Assembly: GCA_027293795.1 (NCBI GenBank)
Contig: JAPYLE010000133.1
Coordinates: 1-49,895, forward strand
Direction: 5' to 3'
Source: Rickettsia endosymbiont of Ixodes persulcatus
GTDB taxonomy: Bacteria > Pseudomonadota > Alphaproteobacteria > Rickettsiales > Rickettsiaceae
DNA length: 49,895 bases
The notes beneath the pieces are model-generated. The model was not told the DNA's origin. It did not search any database and saw only the letters and a list, made by a program, of their open reading frames with translations. Positions 17,565 through 27,200 of this stretch are shown in pieces (position 1 is the first letter of the stretch; each line of letters starts with the position of its first letter). A program made the position numbers and the translations under genes.

Positions 17565-19370
17565 ATGTTAATTAACTTTGGTATACTTAAAGATTTCAAG
17601 AGTACTGATAAGTATAACTGGTTACGAAGATCCTTAGAGGAGCAAAAAGTCAAGTTTGGTAGTAGTATACAAAAACTTAAATCCCATCAAATATATAAAA
17701 GTGATATTATTTATGATAATAAGAAAACAGTAAAAGCAATATGGACTATGTTTGCAGTAGGGGCAGAAGATTGCCTAGTATTATTGGATATAATAAAAGG
17801 TAATTATGAAAACTCTAAGTATTTTAAACAGAAATTACTGCTGGAGCAATTTTTACAAACAGGAGATCCTATATATGGAAACATCAAAGACAGTGATTTT
17901 GAAGATTCAGTATATGAATTAGGTGAAGAAAAAGAAGAGACCTTTTATTTTTTTCATAGGAAAGTTGTAAAATTAAGTTATGACCAAGAAACGATTTTAC
18001 ACAAAGAATTTAGTCCAGGCTTTTATATTTTATCTGGAATAGCTGGTTCTGGGAAAACTAGCTTAGCCTATATTAGGTTAAAGGAATTGTATAAGCAACA
18101 AAAGAGCTGTTTGTTTACTACTGGTAACAGTAATCTTGCGGAGTATCTGAAAAAGATATTTTTAGAGGAAGAACAAGGAGGAGATGTTGAGTTTTTAGGC
18201 TACAATGATTTAGTGGATCAGTATTATCATGGTGTATCTGATTTAGAAAGAGTTGGGTTTAATGAATTTGAACAGTATATACACGGGAAAAAACTAGGAA
18301 GAATACAATTAAACCACAAAATGTTATACTCTTTGATGCAGTATATTGCATCAAAGCCAGATTTAGTTCCTGGTAAAAGAGAGTTCTTCAAAGAGATTGA
18401 AGAGCAAGACTTTAAGCTGTGTGTTGAATTATACAATAACTATAAATACTATTTGAGCAAGGAACATAAGATTGACCTATCATTATCACCGCTAGAAGTT
18501 GTAGAAGACAAAAGGTTTGATTACATTATAGTAGATGAAAGTCAAGATTTAAGTCCAAGAGAAATTGAAAATATTAGCCTTCTGAAACAAAGTAACACAG
18601 GTGTAATAATATTTAACATTGATTCTAATCAACATTCAAATATATCATTACCTGTTAAATATTTAAAATCACATTCAAATACTAAAGAGTTTATAAATGT
18701 TTTAGATTATAGTTTTAGATTACCAGAGGATGTATCAAAGTATGCACAAAGAATATTAGAGGTTAGGTCTTTTGTAATGCAGGGAGTGCCAGATAAAGAT
18801 ATGGTCAGGCAGTTTTCTTCTTCTAATAATAAAAAAGGTAATATCGCACATGTTAATCTTGAAGATGGAGAGCAATTACTTGATGCAGCAAATATTGCTG
18901 TAATAACATTCAATAGAGAAGATAAATTAAAAATTGAACAATTATTACCTCATATTACGCAAGTATTTACATCTGATGAGATCAAGGGTATGGAATATGA
19001 CAGTATCATATTATACGATCCATATAAATATTTTTCAGAAATCTTACTCAAAAATCATGATATATCTTGGGAAAAATTAGGAATAAAAAACAATTTACCA
19101 AAAGATATAAATGCTGTCGACCATGATGTTAAAATACTTTTTAATAAGTTTTTTACAGCCGTAACTAGAGTCAAAAATAACTTATATATTTTAGAAAGAT
19201 ATCCAGAAAGTATAAGCAAGTATTGTAATAGCTTTAAAAATTATTTAATGAAAGATATAGAAAATGGAGATATTTATCAAGAGGATAAAAGAACTGATAA
19301 AGATTGGATACATCAAATAAATCTTTTGGCAATAAATGATAATATTTCTCAAGCAATCAAAGCATATTAA
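17565..19370 (+). CDS. UvrD/Rep-like SF1 helicase module (5' part of a stop-interrupted gene)
   Basis: The 601-residue frame holds an SF1A helicase core. Motif I is SGIAGSGKTSLAYIR (about 155-168), motif II YIIVDESQDLS (about 319-330), motif IV-like LDYSFRLP, and a motif VI-like FTAVTRVKNNLYIL. The N-terminal 110 residues (YDNKKTVKAIWTMFAVGAED, then LVLLDIIKG) recall RelE-type domains seen before helicase modules in Rickettsiales proteins, but this is only a weak resemblance. The frame ends TAA at 19368-19370 and continues in the same frame into the repeat/ankyrin frame. GGAGG precedes ATG 17565. It is probably an effector- or toxin-like modular protein more than a repair helicase. Confidence 0.8.
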   Translation: MLINFGILKDFKSTDKYNWLRRSLEEQKVKFGSSIQKLKSHQIYKSDIIYDNKKTVKAIWTMFAVGAEDCLVLLDIIKGNYENSKYFKQKLLLEQFLQTGDPIYGNIKDSDFEDSVYELGEEKEETFYFFHRKVVKLSYDQETILHKEFSPGFYILSGIAGSGKTSLAYIRLKELYKQQKSCLFTTGNSNLAEYLKKIFLEEEQGGDVEFLGYNDLVDQYYHGVSDLERVGFNEFEQYIHGKKLGRIQLNHKMLYSLMQYIASKPDLVPGKREFFKEIEEQDFKLCVELYNNYKYYLSKEHKIDLSLSPLEVVEDKRFDYIIVDESQDLSPREIENISLLKQSNTGVIIFNIDSNQHSNISLPVKYLKSHSNTKEFINVLDYSFRLPEDVSKYAQRILEVRSFVMQGVPDKDMVRQFSSSNNKKGNIAHVNLEDGEQLLDAANIAVITFNREDKLKIEQLLPHITQVFTSDEIKGMEYDSIILYDPYKYFSEILLKNHDISWEKLGIKNNLPKDINAVDHDVKILFNKFFTAVTRVKNNLYILERYPESISKYCNSFKNYLMKDIENGDIYQEDKRTDKDWIHQINLLAINDNISQAIKAY

Positions 19371-21383
19371 AAAAGAGAATTTAGTCTTGATAAAATAGCA
19401 GAAGATGGTGTGATACTGACATATGAGTTATGTTTAATAGGAGTTTTAGCTAATATAGAAGATATGGCAAATGTACCTGAAATATATGAAAATCATAAAC
19501 TATACAAAGATATTTTAAAGTATCACACTTTTAAAAATATACCATCAACTTTTAAAAACATAGAGTTTTGTAAAGTTGCAATTGACATAGATGTTAACAA
19601 TATATTGCATGTTTCACCTCGATGTTTAGAAATTGATAAATATTTTTTAGAAAAGTTTAATAACTTATTATTTGAAATTCCACAAGAGTTACAAACATCA
19701 GAATTATGCCTAATGGCAGTTAAAAAAGATTTTGAGAATAATTTTAATGATGTAGCTAATAAATTTCAAAATCAAGTATACCGAGCTGTCCTCATAGAGC
19801 AATATAATGGCTCGCTAGAATCCTTTCCGCGGGAACTTATCAATAAAACATTAATAAAAGTTGCTGTAGATATAGACATAAACAATTTAAAGTATGTACC
19901 TTACATGCTGCTAACAGATGATGTGTATAGATTTGCACTCCAGGTTTATGATAATTCTTTAGAAAAGTTCCCAAAGGAACTTTTAACTAAGAGTTTAGCA
20001 GAAATTGCAGTTAGAGTAAACCCTGGCAATTTACAGTATTACCCTTACAAGAACTCTTTAAAGATTTTTCCTACAGAATTTATCACTCAAGGCATAGCTG
20101 AAGCTGCAGTAAAATTAGATCCATATAATTTAAATATTATATATCAATCAAATAAGGGATTTAATTTTGATAAAATACATGAAGCAGCACTCAAAGTTTA
20201 CAATAATTCCTTAGACAGGTTTCCAAGAGAACTTTTAACACAAGACATAGCTGAAGCTGCAGTAAAATTAGATCCATATAATTTAAATATTATATATCAA
20301 TCAAAGGAGAGATTGAATTTTGATAAGATACATACAGCAACACTCCAAGCTTACGATAATTCTTTAGAAAAGTTTCCAAAAGAACTTTTAAGACAGGGTA
20401 TAGCTGCAGTTGCTGTGAAGTTAGATATAAATAATCTAAAATATCTGTCAGATGAGAATATGAAAGCTTTTATACATTACGCTATTCACAATAATAGTGC
20501 AAAAGCATTAGAGTTTTGGTTAGACACAATGCAAAAACAATATACACAAGAAGCATCATTATTAATAGATAATTATATTAACGCAAGGGATAATAAAGGT
20601 AATACACAACTAATTTATAGTGCTAAGGCAGAAAACAAAGATGTGATAGAGGTACTAATAAAATATGGAGCAGAAATTGATGTACAAGGTGAAGACGGTA
20701 TGACAGCTCTTCATTGGTTAGCTAAATCTGGTCATTTAGAACCATTTAAATTACTAGTAAATCATGGAGCAAATCCAAACATTATAGATTACACTCATGG
20801 TAGAACGGCATTGCACTTTGCGGCAGCAGGATCATTAGATATTGTAAAATATTTGATAGAAAAAAATCCGAATATCATTAACTGTATTGCGAGTAAGAGC
20901 AAAGCAACTGCTTTACATTATGCAGCAGATAGCGGTAAATTAGAAATCGTAAAATATTTAGTAGAACAGGGAAGTGACATGAACATGCCTGGCCCTGGTA
21001 ATAGAACGGCCCTATATTGCGCTACCGAGAAAGGTTACCTAAATATTGTGAAATATTTAGTAGAAAAAGGCAGTGATATTAATGTATTAGGGCCCAGAGA
21101 GAATACACTAATAGATTGTGCTAATCAAAATGGGTATTCAGATATTGTAGATTATCTTGAAAAGCAAAAAAGAGATGTTGATGTTCTCAATGATAATCAA
21201 AAAACACCAGTAATGTTAGATGATAAGGGCAGTAATCAAGAGATAATGGTAACAGAATCACATAATGTGTTGCATGCAGGAGATAATCGTCAATATTTAA
21301 TGGATAATAATAATAGTAACGTTGAATTAGTTGGTGGAGGGGTGAAATCACCAAATATTGGTTCTCTTGGAGAGAATATATGA
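19371..21383 (+). CDS. Repeat and ankyrin protein, in-frame continuation of the helicase gene
   Basis: The frame is the same as the helicase's and opens directly after its TAA, giving KREFSLDKIAEDGVILTYEL; the first usable start is GTG 19410. Residues about 90-330 contain repeats of about 45 residues (ALQVYDNSLEKFPKELLTKS, AALKVYNNSLDRFPRELLTQ, ATLQAYDNSLEKFPKELLRQ, with AEAAVKLDPYNLNIIYQS between). Residues about 390-590 contain about five ankyrin repeats (DGMTALHWLAKSGHLEPFKL, GRTALHFAAAGSLDIVKYLI, KATALHYAADSGKLEIVKYL). The C-terminus is polar. Ankyrin proteins of Rickettsia often act in the host cell. If the stop is real this is a separate or dead 3' fragment; if it is suppressed or a sequencing error, the gene spans 17565-21383. 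Confidence 0.75.
   Translation, partial: KREFSLDKIAEDGVILTYELCLIGVLANIEDMANVPEIYENHKLYKDILKYHTFKNIPSTFKNIEFCKVAIDIDVNNILHVSPRCLEIDKYFLEKFNNLLFEIPQELQTSELCLMAVKKDFENNFNDVANKFQNQVYRAVLIEQYNGSLESFPRELINKTLIKVAVDIDINNLKYVPYMLLTDDVYRFALQVYDNSLEKFPKELLTKSLAEIAVRVNPGNLQYYPYKNSLKIFPTEFITQGIAEAAVKLDPYNLNIIYQSNKGFNFDKIHEAALKVYNNSLDRFPRELLTQDIAEAAVKLDPYNLNIIYQSKERLNFDKIHTATLQAYDNSLEKFPKELLRQGIAAVAVKLDINNLKYLSDENMKAFIHYAIHNNSAKALEFWLDTMQKQYTQEASLLIDNYINARDNKGNTQLIYSAKAENKDVIEVLIKYGAEIDVQGEDGMTALHWLAKSGHLEPFKLLVNHGANPNIIDYTHGRTALHFAAAGSLDIVKYLIEKNPNIINCIASKSKATALHYAADSGKLEIVKYLVEQGSDMNMPGPGNRTALYCATEKGYLNIVKYLVEKGSDINVLGPRENTLIDCANQNGYSDIVDYLEKQKRDVDVLNDNQKTPVMLDDKGSNQEIMVTESHNVLHAGDNRQYLMDNNNSNVELVGGGVKSPNIGSLGENI
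20094..20305 (+). repeat. Internal near-identical DNA duplication in the ankyrin-protein gene
   Basis: About 60 bases starting CATAGCTGAAGCTGCAGTAA at 20094 recur at about 20246 with almost no change, encoding IAEAAVKLDPYNLNIIYQSx twice. The period is about 152-153 bases, one protein repeat. The near identity at the DNA level indicates recent unit duplication by recombination, in contrast to the diverged neighbouring repeats. Confidence 0.8.
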
Positions 21384-21875
21384 TATTAACTGTATCTATA
21401 TAAATCATATATCGGTTATTTTTTGAAAGGAGTACAAAGATGTAGAAAATTCTCACACCATTGTTCTTAATTATTTTGCTAATCTTAATGTTAAAGAAAT
21501 ATGGATGTGTTTTGGATTTTAAATAGAAATAGATTATCTCGATTACGTGCAATGATTTATCAAGAGTGGATTAATAACATTGATCAGATTTTTTCTAAGC
21601 TAACCACCACAAAGTGTTCATGACAGGAGACAGCATTAAATCTCCACTACAACAATTTCCATACCTAACCGAACCAGTTACATCAATATAAACAAACAAT
21701 TACCATAAAGCAAAAAAGGCAGAACCAAAGGGGTTGCTCTTTGTTGTAAAACAAAGCAGCACGCAATATATAAACTATCGTTTATTGTTTGCTAATTTAT
21801 TGCTGATTCAATGGATGATGAAAAACATTCATGCTAATGTAATGCAGGATTGTAATAATCATAAGAAAAAGAATC
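21384..21875. other. Non-coding gap before the relaxase gene
   Basis: No supported gene lies in these 492 bases. Several short frames are broken by stops, such as GATGTAG directly after AAAGGAG at 21427. A hairpin CTTTGTT-GTAA-AACAAAG lies near 21741-21758 without a following T-tract. Because it directly precedes traA_Ti it is the second possible location for oriT. No MobQ-like nick sequence was recognised. Confidence 0.35.
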
Positions 21876-24800
21876 ATGGCAATACAGTTTGCAAGAATAG
21901 AAATAGTTAGCAGAAGTGAAGGTAAAAATGCTTGTCTGAAAGCTGCTTATAATGCCAGGCTGATTATTAAAGATGAGAGAACTAACATTACTTATAATTT
22001 TAGCAAAAAAGGCGATAATGTTTACCATGCAGTATTATTACCTAGCCACGTGGATCAGAAATTCAAAAATCCAAGTATCTTGATGAATGAAGTAGAACGT
22101 ATAGAGAAGAGAAAAAACAGTCAATTATTAAAAGATGTAGTTATAGCTCTACCTGATGATAAGGAATTAGATTTAGATGATAGAATAACTATTACTCATA
22201 AAATAATCGAAGAGATGGGATGGGTAAGAAATGGTCTAGGAGTTCAGGTTGATATTCATCAGCCACAGACGTACGAAAAGAATTGGCATGCTCATTTGCT
22301 TGTTACTACAAGAAGATTTACAGAAGATGGAACATCTTTAGGAGCTAAAGCAGTAGATTTGAATCCTAAATTTGCCAAAGTAAGTGGCAAAGCTTTTATT
22401 ATCCCAGAAGATAAAATAATTCATGAAAGAGCTAAAGAAATAATCAATAAGTATTTTGCTCAGTTAGGTTTAGACATCAGGGTAGACCCGATAAGCTTCG
22501 TGCCACAGCAGCATGTCGGCCCTACTAGAATGAGAAGTATTATCAATGAAATAGCAGAGCAAAATAACATATGCAGGCTTGCCCATCTTGAAATCATCAA
22601 AGGAGCAGATGGGGTATTAACCCGTATTATTCGTCATCAAGCTATTTTTACTAAACTCGATATAGAAAAAGCAGTAAAAGAGATTCCGGAAGAAGCAGAA
22701 AAGCAAAAGCTAATAAGGGAGGTATTAAATTCAGATAGGCTGGTAAAACTATATAATGAAGATGGCACGGATACTAAATACTATACTACTATAGATATAC
22801 GGGATGAAGAATTAAGGATAGTTAGAATAGCAAATAAGATAAATAGCCAGATTCATTTTAATAACGTTATTAAGCTTAAGAGTGATATCGATAATCTTGC
22901 TAGCGTTAATGAAGCACAAAGAGCAAGTCTGCATCATATTTTAATTAATAGCCAAGGGATTAGGACCTTGCAAGGTAGAGCCGGCACCGGTAAGTCACAA
23001 GTACTTGCTGAAGGCTATAAAATTGCCACTAATCATGGGCAAAATATTATAGGACTCGCTCCTACTCATAAAGCAGCATCAGAGCTTAAAAGTAAAGGTT
23101 ACCAGCAATGTCATACAGTCAAAGGGTTTTTATTTAAATTGTATAATGGCAAAGCTGATCTACCAAGAAACAGCCTACTCGTAGTAGATGAAGCAGGGAT
23201 GGTAGGTAATAGTGATTATTTAGAATTACTAAAAGTAGCAAGGAGTAATAATTGTAATCTGATACTGGCTGGAGATGAGAGACAATTAACTTCCGTTGAG
23301 CGAGGAGGAATTTTTGCAGTATTAGCAAGTAAATTTGGCTCATATGAATTAAGTAACATTAGAAGACAAAGTAAAGTGTGGGCAAGAGAAATGGCGTCAT
23401 GCTTTGCAAGATCAGATATTACTGGTGGTTTGCATTTACTTAAGCAACATAACTGTTTAAAGATTTATCATACACTAGAAGAATCAATGGCAAGATTAAT
23501 TGAGGATTGGAGTAATAGCAAATTTGCTCTAAATGAGCGTTTAATAATTACCATGTGTAATATTGAAGTAGATAGTATTAATCAAGGGATTAGGGAGTTA
23601 CTAAAAGCTAAAGGCTTGCTTACCGGTAAAGAGTATAGACGCTATCTACCATCTCAGCAATATGAAGATTATATGGCAGGAGATCGTATTTTGTTTAAGA
23701 CAACTAATAAAGATTTACAAATAGAAAATGGTGAATTTGCAACGATAACTCTCGTCAGTAACGATAAGTTTGTTGCTAAAACAGATAGCAGGAAAGAAAT
23801 AGAATTTAATCCTCAAGATGTAAGCTTTAAACATGGATATGCCTCTACAGTATATAAAGCACAAGGAGCATCAATTAAAGATGTCTATGTATTACATAAT
23901 TTAGCAGGAAATAGTAGGAATTCTTATGTAGCAATGACTAGACATATAGAAGAGGTAAAACTCTACTATAATAGGAAGGCTACCAGGAATACGGCCAGTT
24001 TAATATCACAACTTAGTAAAATAGATAATAGGCTATCTAGCATTAATTTTAAAACTTTAGAAGAATTAGTAGCGATTCAAGAACAAGAAAATAAGAGTCC
24101 TAATGTTATCAATAAAGTAGGTAATTGGTTTAAAACGGTAGTAGAAGATATCGGAGATAGATTACATAGTAATGATAACTATTACCGCTTAAGAGTAAGA
24201 TCAAGATCATCTGCTAAAGTAGCAGAAATCCTAAGAAGCACTAGCACAAATTTTGCCACAAGCCATAAAGCCCAAGAAGAGCGAAAAAGCTCTTCTTATA
24301 ACCTTACGAATTGTAATAAACAAGATACAACAATAAGTGTCAAGTTACAAGAGGATATTATGGCAAAGAATAAAATAGATTATAATTATATTAATAAACA
24401 AAAAGCACTGGAATTAAAACAAAAATTATCATTTAAAGCTGAAGAAATAGGACGAAGCTTACTTGGTAGTCCAAATAAGCATTTATCAAATAGCCAGTTA
24501 CTACGCTGGGAGAAAGATGGTAAAATAGCGATGAAGATAAATGGCAGTAAAGCCGGCATATGGTATGATTTTAGTAAAGGAGAAGGAGGAGATTTATTTA
24601 CTTTAGTACAAAGAGCAAAAAATTGTGATTTTGTAGAAGCTAAGAAATATTTACAAGATATGGTTGGTATGTCAACTAAAGGAGATAAAGCTCTAGCAGT
24701 AAATTTATCAGAAAACAAAAAGCGGCAAATTAAAATTCAAACAGAGCAAGAATCTGAAATAGCAAAAATTAAGAGGGCAGAAATATTATATGAAAAATCA

Positions 24801-26012
24801 GATGCTTTAAAATATGTCATGCCAAATAATGTAGCAAAAAGATATTTATCAGAACATCGTGGAATTGAAAAAATATTAACAGGATATCAACTAAGTAATG
24901 ATCTTAGAACTAATATGATGTGGGATAGTAATAGTAAACAATATTATCCTACATTAATTGCTTTTACTAGAAATAAAGATGGTAATATTACCGGTGGACA
25001 ATCAATTTATTTAAACAAAGACACAAATAATAAAGCTGATATTGAGGTTAATAAACGTTCTTTTGGAAAAATTAAAGGTTCTTTTGTTGAGATTAGTAAA
25101 AATCATGAAGAACAGAAAAACATAGCGTACAGCAAGGATGGAAATAATTCGGCAAATAATGTAACAATTATATCAGAAGGGATTGAGACGTCTTTAAGTA
25201 TTAAAGAAGCTGGAATTAAAGGCAAAATTCTATGTAGTTTAGGTGTAAGTAATATAAGAAACTATGAGCCTATCAAAGGAGCAAGAATAATAATTGCTGC
25301 TGATAATGATGGCAAAGACGCAGTATCAGTTCATACCGTAATTAAGGCACAGGAAGAATTAATTAGCAAAGGAGCTATAGTATCAATAATACGACCACCA
25401 GAAAAAGGTGATTTTAATGATATGCTAAAATCCCAAGGAGCAGAATCTATCAACAAGCTGATAGAGCCTGAAATAGCAAAATTAATATCAGATAGTAAGG
25501 TAGATGCACTTCAATCATCGTTAAAAGCAAATGATAGTACAAAATCACAAATTAAATCTATAGAATTATTATTTTCAAAATTGACAAATAATGATAATAA
25601 CGGACTCAATAATGTTCAGCAACAGCAAATAACAGCTTTAGCCAAGTTTGGTACAACAGAAAATATCAATACTGCTATGCAATTCTACAGAGAAAAAGGC
25701 ATAGATTCTTGTATGCTCTACAGTAACAAGATTTGCATAGCAGCAATAGAGCAGAAGATACAGAAAGATTTACAAATTATGAAGAATAAATTTGATCCTA
25801 ATTATAATCTTGGTGATAAAAAATTTTCTGATATAGTAATATATGATTTTCAAGGCAAAAGCCATCTCGTTGCTGAAGATTACTTAAATGCCATAGGAAG
25901 AGATAAACAAGTAATGCAATATATAAGTCCACGCTCAGAAATAGGTAAAATGATAAAAAGTGAGTTAAAGCAAGTATCTGAGATCAAACTAAATCAAGGA
26001 ATAAGAGTTTAA
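21876..26012 (+). CDS. traA: TraA, Ti-type relaxase-helicase-primase
   Basis: This 1378-residue DNA-processing protein starts conjugation. The N-terminal MobA/MobL relaxase domain has Tyr25 in KAAYNAR, at the same place as the RSF1010 MobA nucleophile, and the metal-binding histidines in EKNWHAHLLVTTR. A RecD/TraI-like SF1 helicase follows: Walker A GRAGTGKS (367-374), LLVVDEAGMVG, and C-terminal STVYKAQGAS and YVAMTRH. The C-terminal third resembles plasmid primases, with WYDFSKGEGGDLFTLVQRAK and a Toprim fold with catalytic Glu near 1101 in ISEGIETSLS and AADNDGKDA. Such tripartite TraA is typical of RAGEs. The frame is intact. It is divergent from traD_Ti but separated by 11.7 kb of cargo. 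Confidence 0.94.
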   Translation: MAIQFARIEIVSRSEGKNACLKAAYNARLIIKDERTNITYNFSKKGDNVYHAVLLPSHVDQKFKNPSILMNEVERIEKRKNSQLLKDVVIALPDDKELDLDDRITITHKIIEEMGWVRNGLGVQVDIHQPQTYEKNWHAHLLVTTRRFTEDGTSLGAKAVDLNPKFAKVSGKAFIIPEDKIIHERAKEIINKYFAQLGLDIRVDPISFVPQQHVGPTRMRSIINEIAEQNNICRLAHLEIIKGADGVLTRIIRHQAIFTKLDIEKAVKEIPEEAEKQKLIREVLNSDRLVKLYNEDGTDTKYYTTIDIRDEELRIVRIANKINSQIHFNNVIKLKSDIDNLASVNEAQRASLHHILINSQGIRTLQGRAGTGKSQVLAEGYKIATNHGQNIIGLAPTHKAASELKSKGYQQCHTVKGFLFKLYNGKADLPRNSLLVVDEAGMVGNSDYLELLKVARSNNCNLILAGDERQLTSVERGGIFAVLASKFGSYELSNIRRQSKVWAREMASCFARSDITGGLHLLKQHNCLKIYHTLEESMARLIEDWSNSKFALNERLIITMCNIEVDSINQGIRELLKAKGLLTGKEYRRYLPSQQYEDYMAGDRILFKTTNKDLQIENGEFATITLVSNDKFVAKTDSRKEIEFNPQDVSFKHGYASTVYKAQGASIKDVYVLHNLAGNSRNSYVAMTRHIEEVKLYYNRKATRNTASLISQLSKIDNRLSSINFKTLEELVAIQEQENKSPNVINKVGNWFKTVVEDIGDRLHSNDNYYRLRVRSRSSAKVAEILRSTSTNFATSHKAQEERKSSSYNLTNCNKQDTTISVKLQEDIMAKNKIDYNYINKQKALELKQKLSFKAEEIGRSLLGSPNKHLSNSQLLRWEKDGKIAMKINGSKAGIWYDFSKGEGGDLFTLVQRAKNCDFVEAKKYLQDMVGMSTKGDKALAVNLSENKKRQIKIQTEQESEIAKIKRAEILYEKSDALKYVMPNNVAKRYLSEHRGIEKILTGYQLSNDLRTNMMWDSNSKQYYPTLIAFTRNKDGNITGGQSIYLNKDTNNKADIEVNKRSFGKIKGSFVEISKNHEEQKNIAYSKDGNNSANNVTIISEGIETSLSIKEAGIKGKILCSLGVSNIRNYEPIKGARIIIAADNDGKDAVSVHTVIKAQEELISKGAIVSIIRPPEKGDFNDMLKSQGAESINKLIEPEIAKLISDSKVDALQSSLKANDSTKSQIKSIELLFSKLTNNDNNGLNNVQQQQITALAKFGTTENINTAMQFYREKGIDSCMLYSNKICIAAIEQKIQKDLQIMKNKFDPNYNLGDKKFSDIVIYDFQGKSHLVAEDYLNAIGRDKQVMQYISPRSEIGKMIKSELKQVSEIKLNQGIRV

Positions 26013-26059
26013 GCGTACCATAAGTAGTACTGCTATACGAATCAAATAATAAAAGTTAT

Positions 26060-27064
26060 ATGGCAAAAAAATTAAAACATGATGCTTTAGTAAAGAAGAT
26101 TCTAACTGAGAAGATAGCAGCCCAGGAATTTTTAGCACATTATTTGCCCTCAGATTTTAAGGAATTAATAGATTTAAGAGAAATAACAGTAGAAAAAGAG
26201 TCATTTGTCGAAGATGATTTAAAAAGAAAATATAGTGACATAATTTATTCAGTCAAAACTAATGATCAAGAAAAGGCATTTGTCTATGTACTAATAGAGG
26301 CTCAATCTAGTTGTGATTATTGGATCGCATTAAGATTATGGAAATATATGCTGCTTCTATTTGAGCGTCATATGACAAATAAAGAGAAATTACCATTAAT
26401 TTGCCCATTGTTAATATATAATGGTGCTGAAGTATATAGTGCACCAAGAAATTTCTGGGAATTATTTACAAAACCAGAGCAAGCAAAGAAACTAATGGTT
26501 CAGGATTATCAACTAGTAGATTTGCAAAATCAGTCTGATGATGAGATAGCGAAGAAGAAACATCTTGGGATGATGGAGTATTTTTTAAAGCATATATACC
26601 AAAGGGATATGCTAAAATTATGGGATGAGTTTTTAACTAGATTTAAACCAAGTTTAATAATGGATAAGGAATCAGGATATATTTACTTAAGATCGTTTTT
26701 ATGGTATACTGACGCTAAGATCTCTGAAGAGAAGCAGGAAGAATTAGAACAAATAATAGTTAAACATTTATCAACAGAAGAAAAAGATAATATTATGAGA
26801 ACAATAGCACAAAAATATATAGATGAGGGAATTCAGCATGGCATAATTCAAGGTATTGAAAAAGGTATTGAAAAAGGTATTGAAAAAGGAAAAGCTGAGG
26901 GGATCCACATTGGTGAAATGAAGGGAAAAGCTGAAGGAAAAGCTGAAGAAAATATCAGAGTAAAAACAGAAATAGCAAAAAAACTATTATCCCAAGGTTG
27001 CAATATTGCTTTAATCTCTAGTGTAACAGGTCTTGATGAAGCTTTTATTAGTTCTTTAGAGTAA
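26060..27064 (+). CDS. Rpn-family recombination-promoting nuclease / putative transposase (PD-(D/E)XK)
   Basis: The 334-residue protein begins MAKKLKHDALVKKILTEKIA, the common start of the Rpn/YhgA-like (Transposase_31) family. The nuclease core is seen as YSDIIYSV with the catalytic Asp, and VYVLIEAQSS with the E-x-Q pair, followed by LRLWKYMLLLFERH and LPLICPLLIYNGAE. Family members are metal-dependent DNA endonucleases that raise recA-independent recombination. The C-terminus has GIEKGIEKGIEKGKAEG repeats encoded by three tandem GGTATTGAAAAA units from about 26855, then a helix ending VTGLDEAFISSLE. It starts 47 bases after traA on the same strand. This family is highly copied in Rickettsia. 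Confidence 0.9.
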   Translation: MAKKLKHDALVKKILTEKIAAQEFLAHYLPSDFKELIDLREITVEKESFVEDDLKRKYSDIIYSVKTNDQEKAFVYVLIEAQSSCDYWIALRLWKYMLLLFERHMTNKEKLPLICPLLIYNGAEVYSAPRNFWELFTKPEQAKKLMVQDYQLVDLQNQSDDEIAKKKHLGMMEYFLKHIYQRDMLKLWDEFLTRFKPSLIMDKESGYIYLRSFLWYTDAKISEEKQEELEQIIVKHLSTEEKDNIMRTIAQKYIDEGIQHGIIQGIEKGIEKGIEKGKAEGIHIGEMKGKAEGKAEENIRVKTEIAKKLLSQGCNIALISSVTGLDEAFISSLE

Positions 27065-27200
27065 ACATATTTCTTGTAAAATTTACTCTGCTGTTTGAAA
27101 AATCATTTATAAAAAATTCTGAAATAACAAAAAAGTTTTTTACACGCAGCTTACCTCTAAAACTCGTAATACTAAATTAGCGGTTTAAAGGGGCATTATA

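Noticed and set aside
26855..26960. Possible CRISPR-like short repeats
   Set aside because: The units are direct 12-base codon repeats inside a coding frame, without spacers. No CRISPR array or cas gene was seen in the window.
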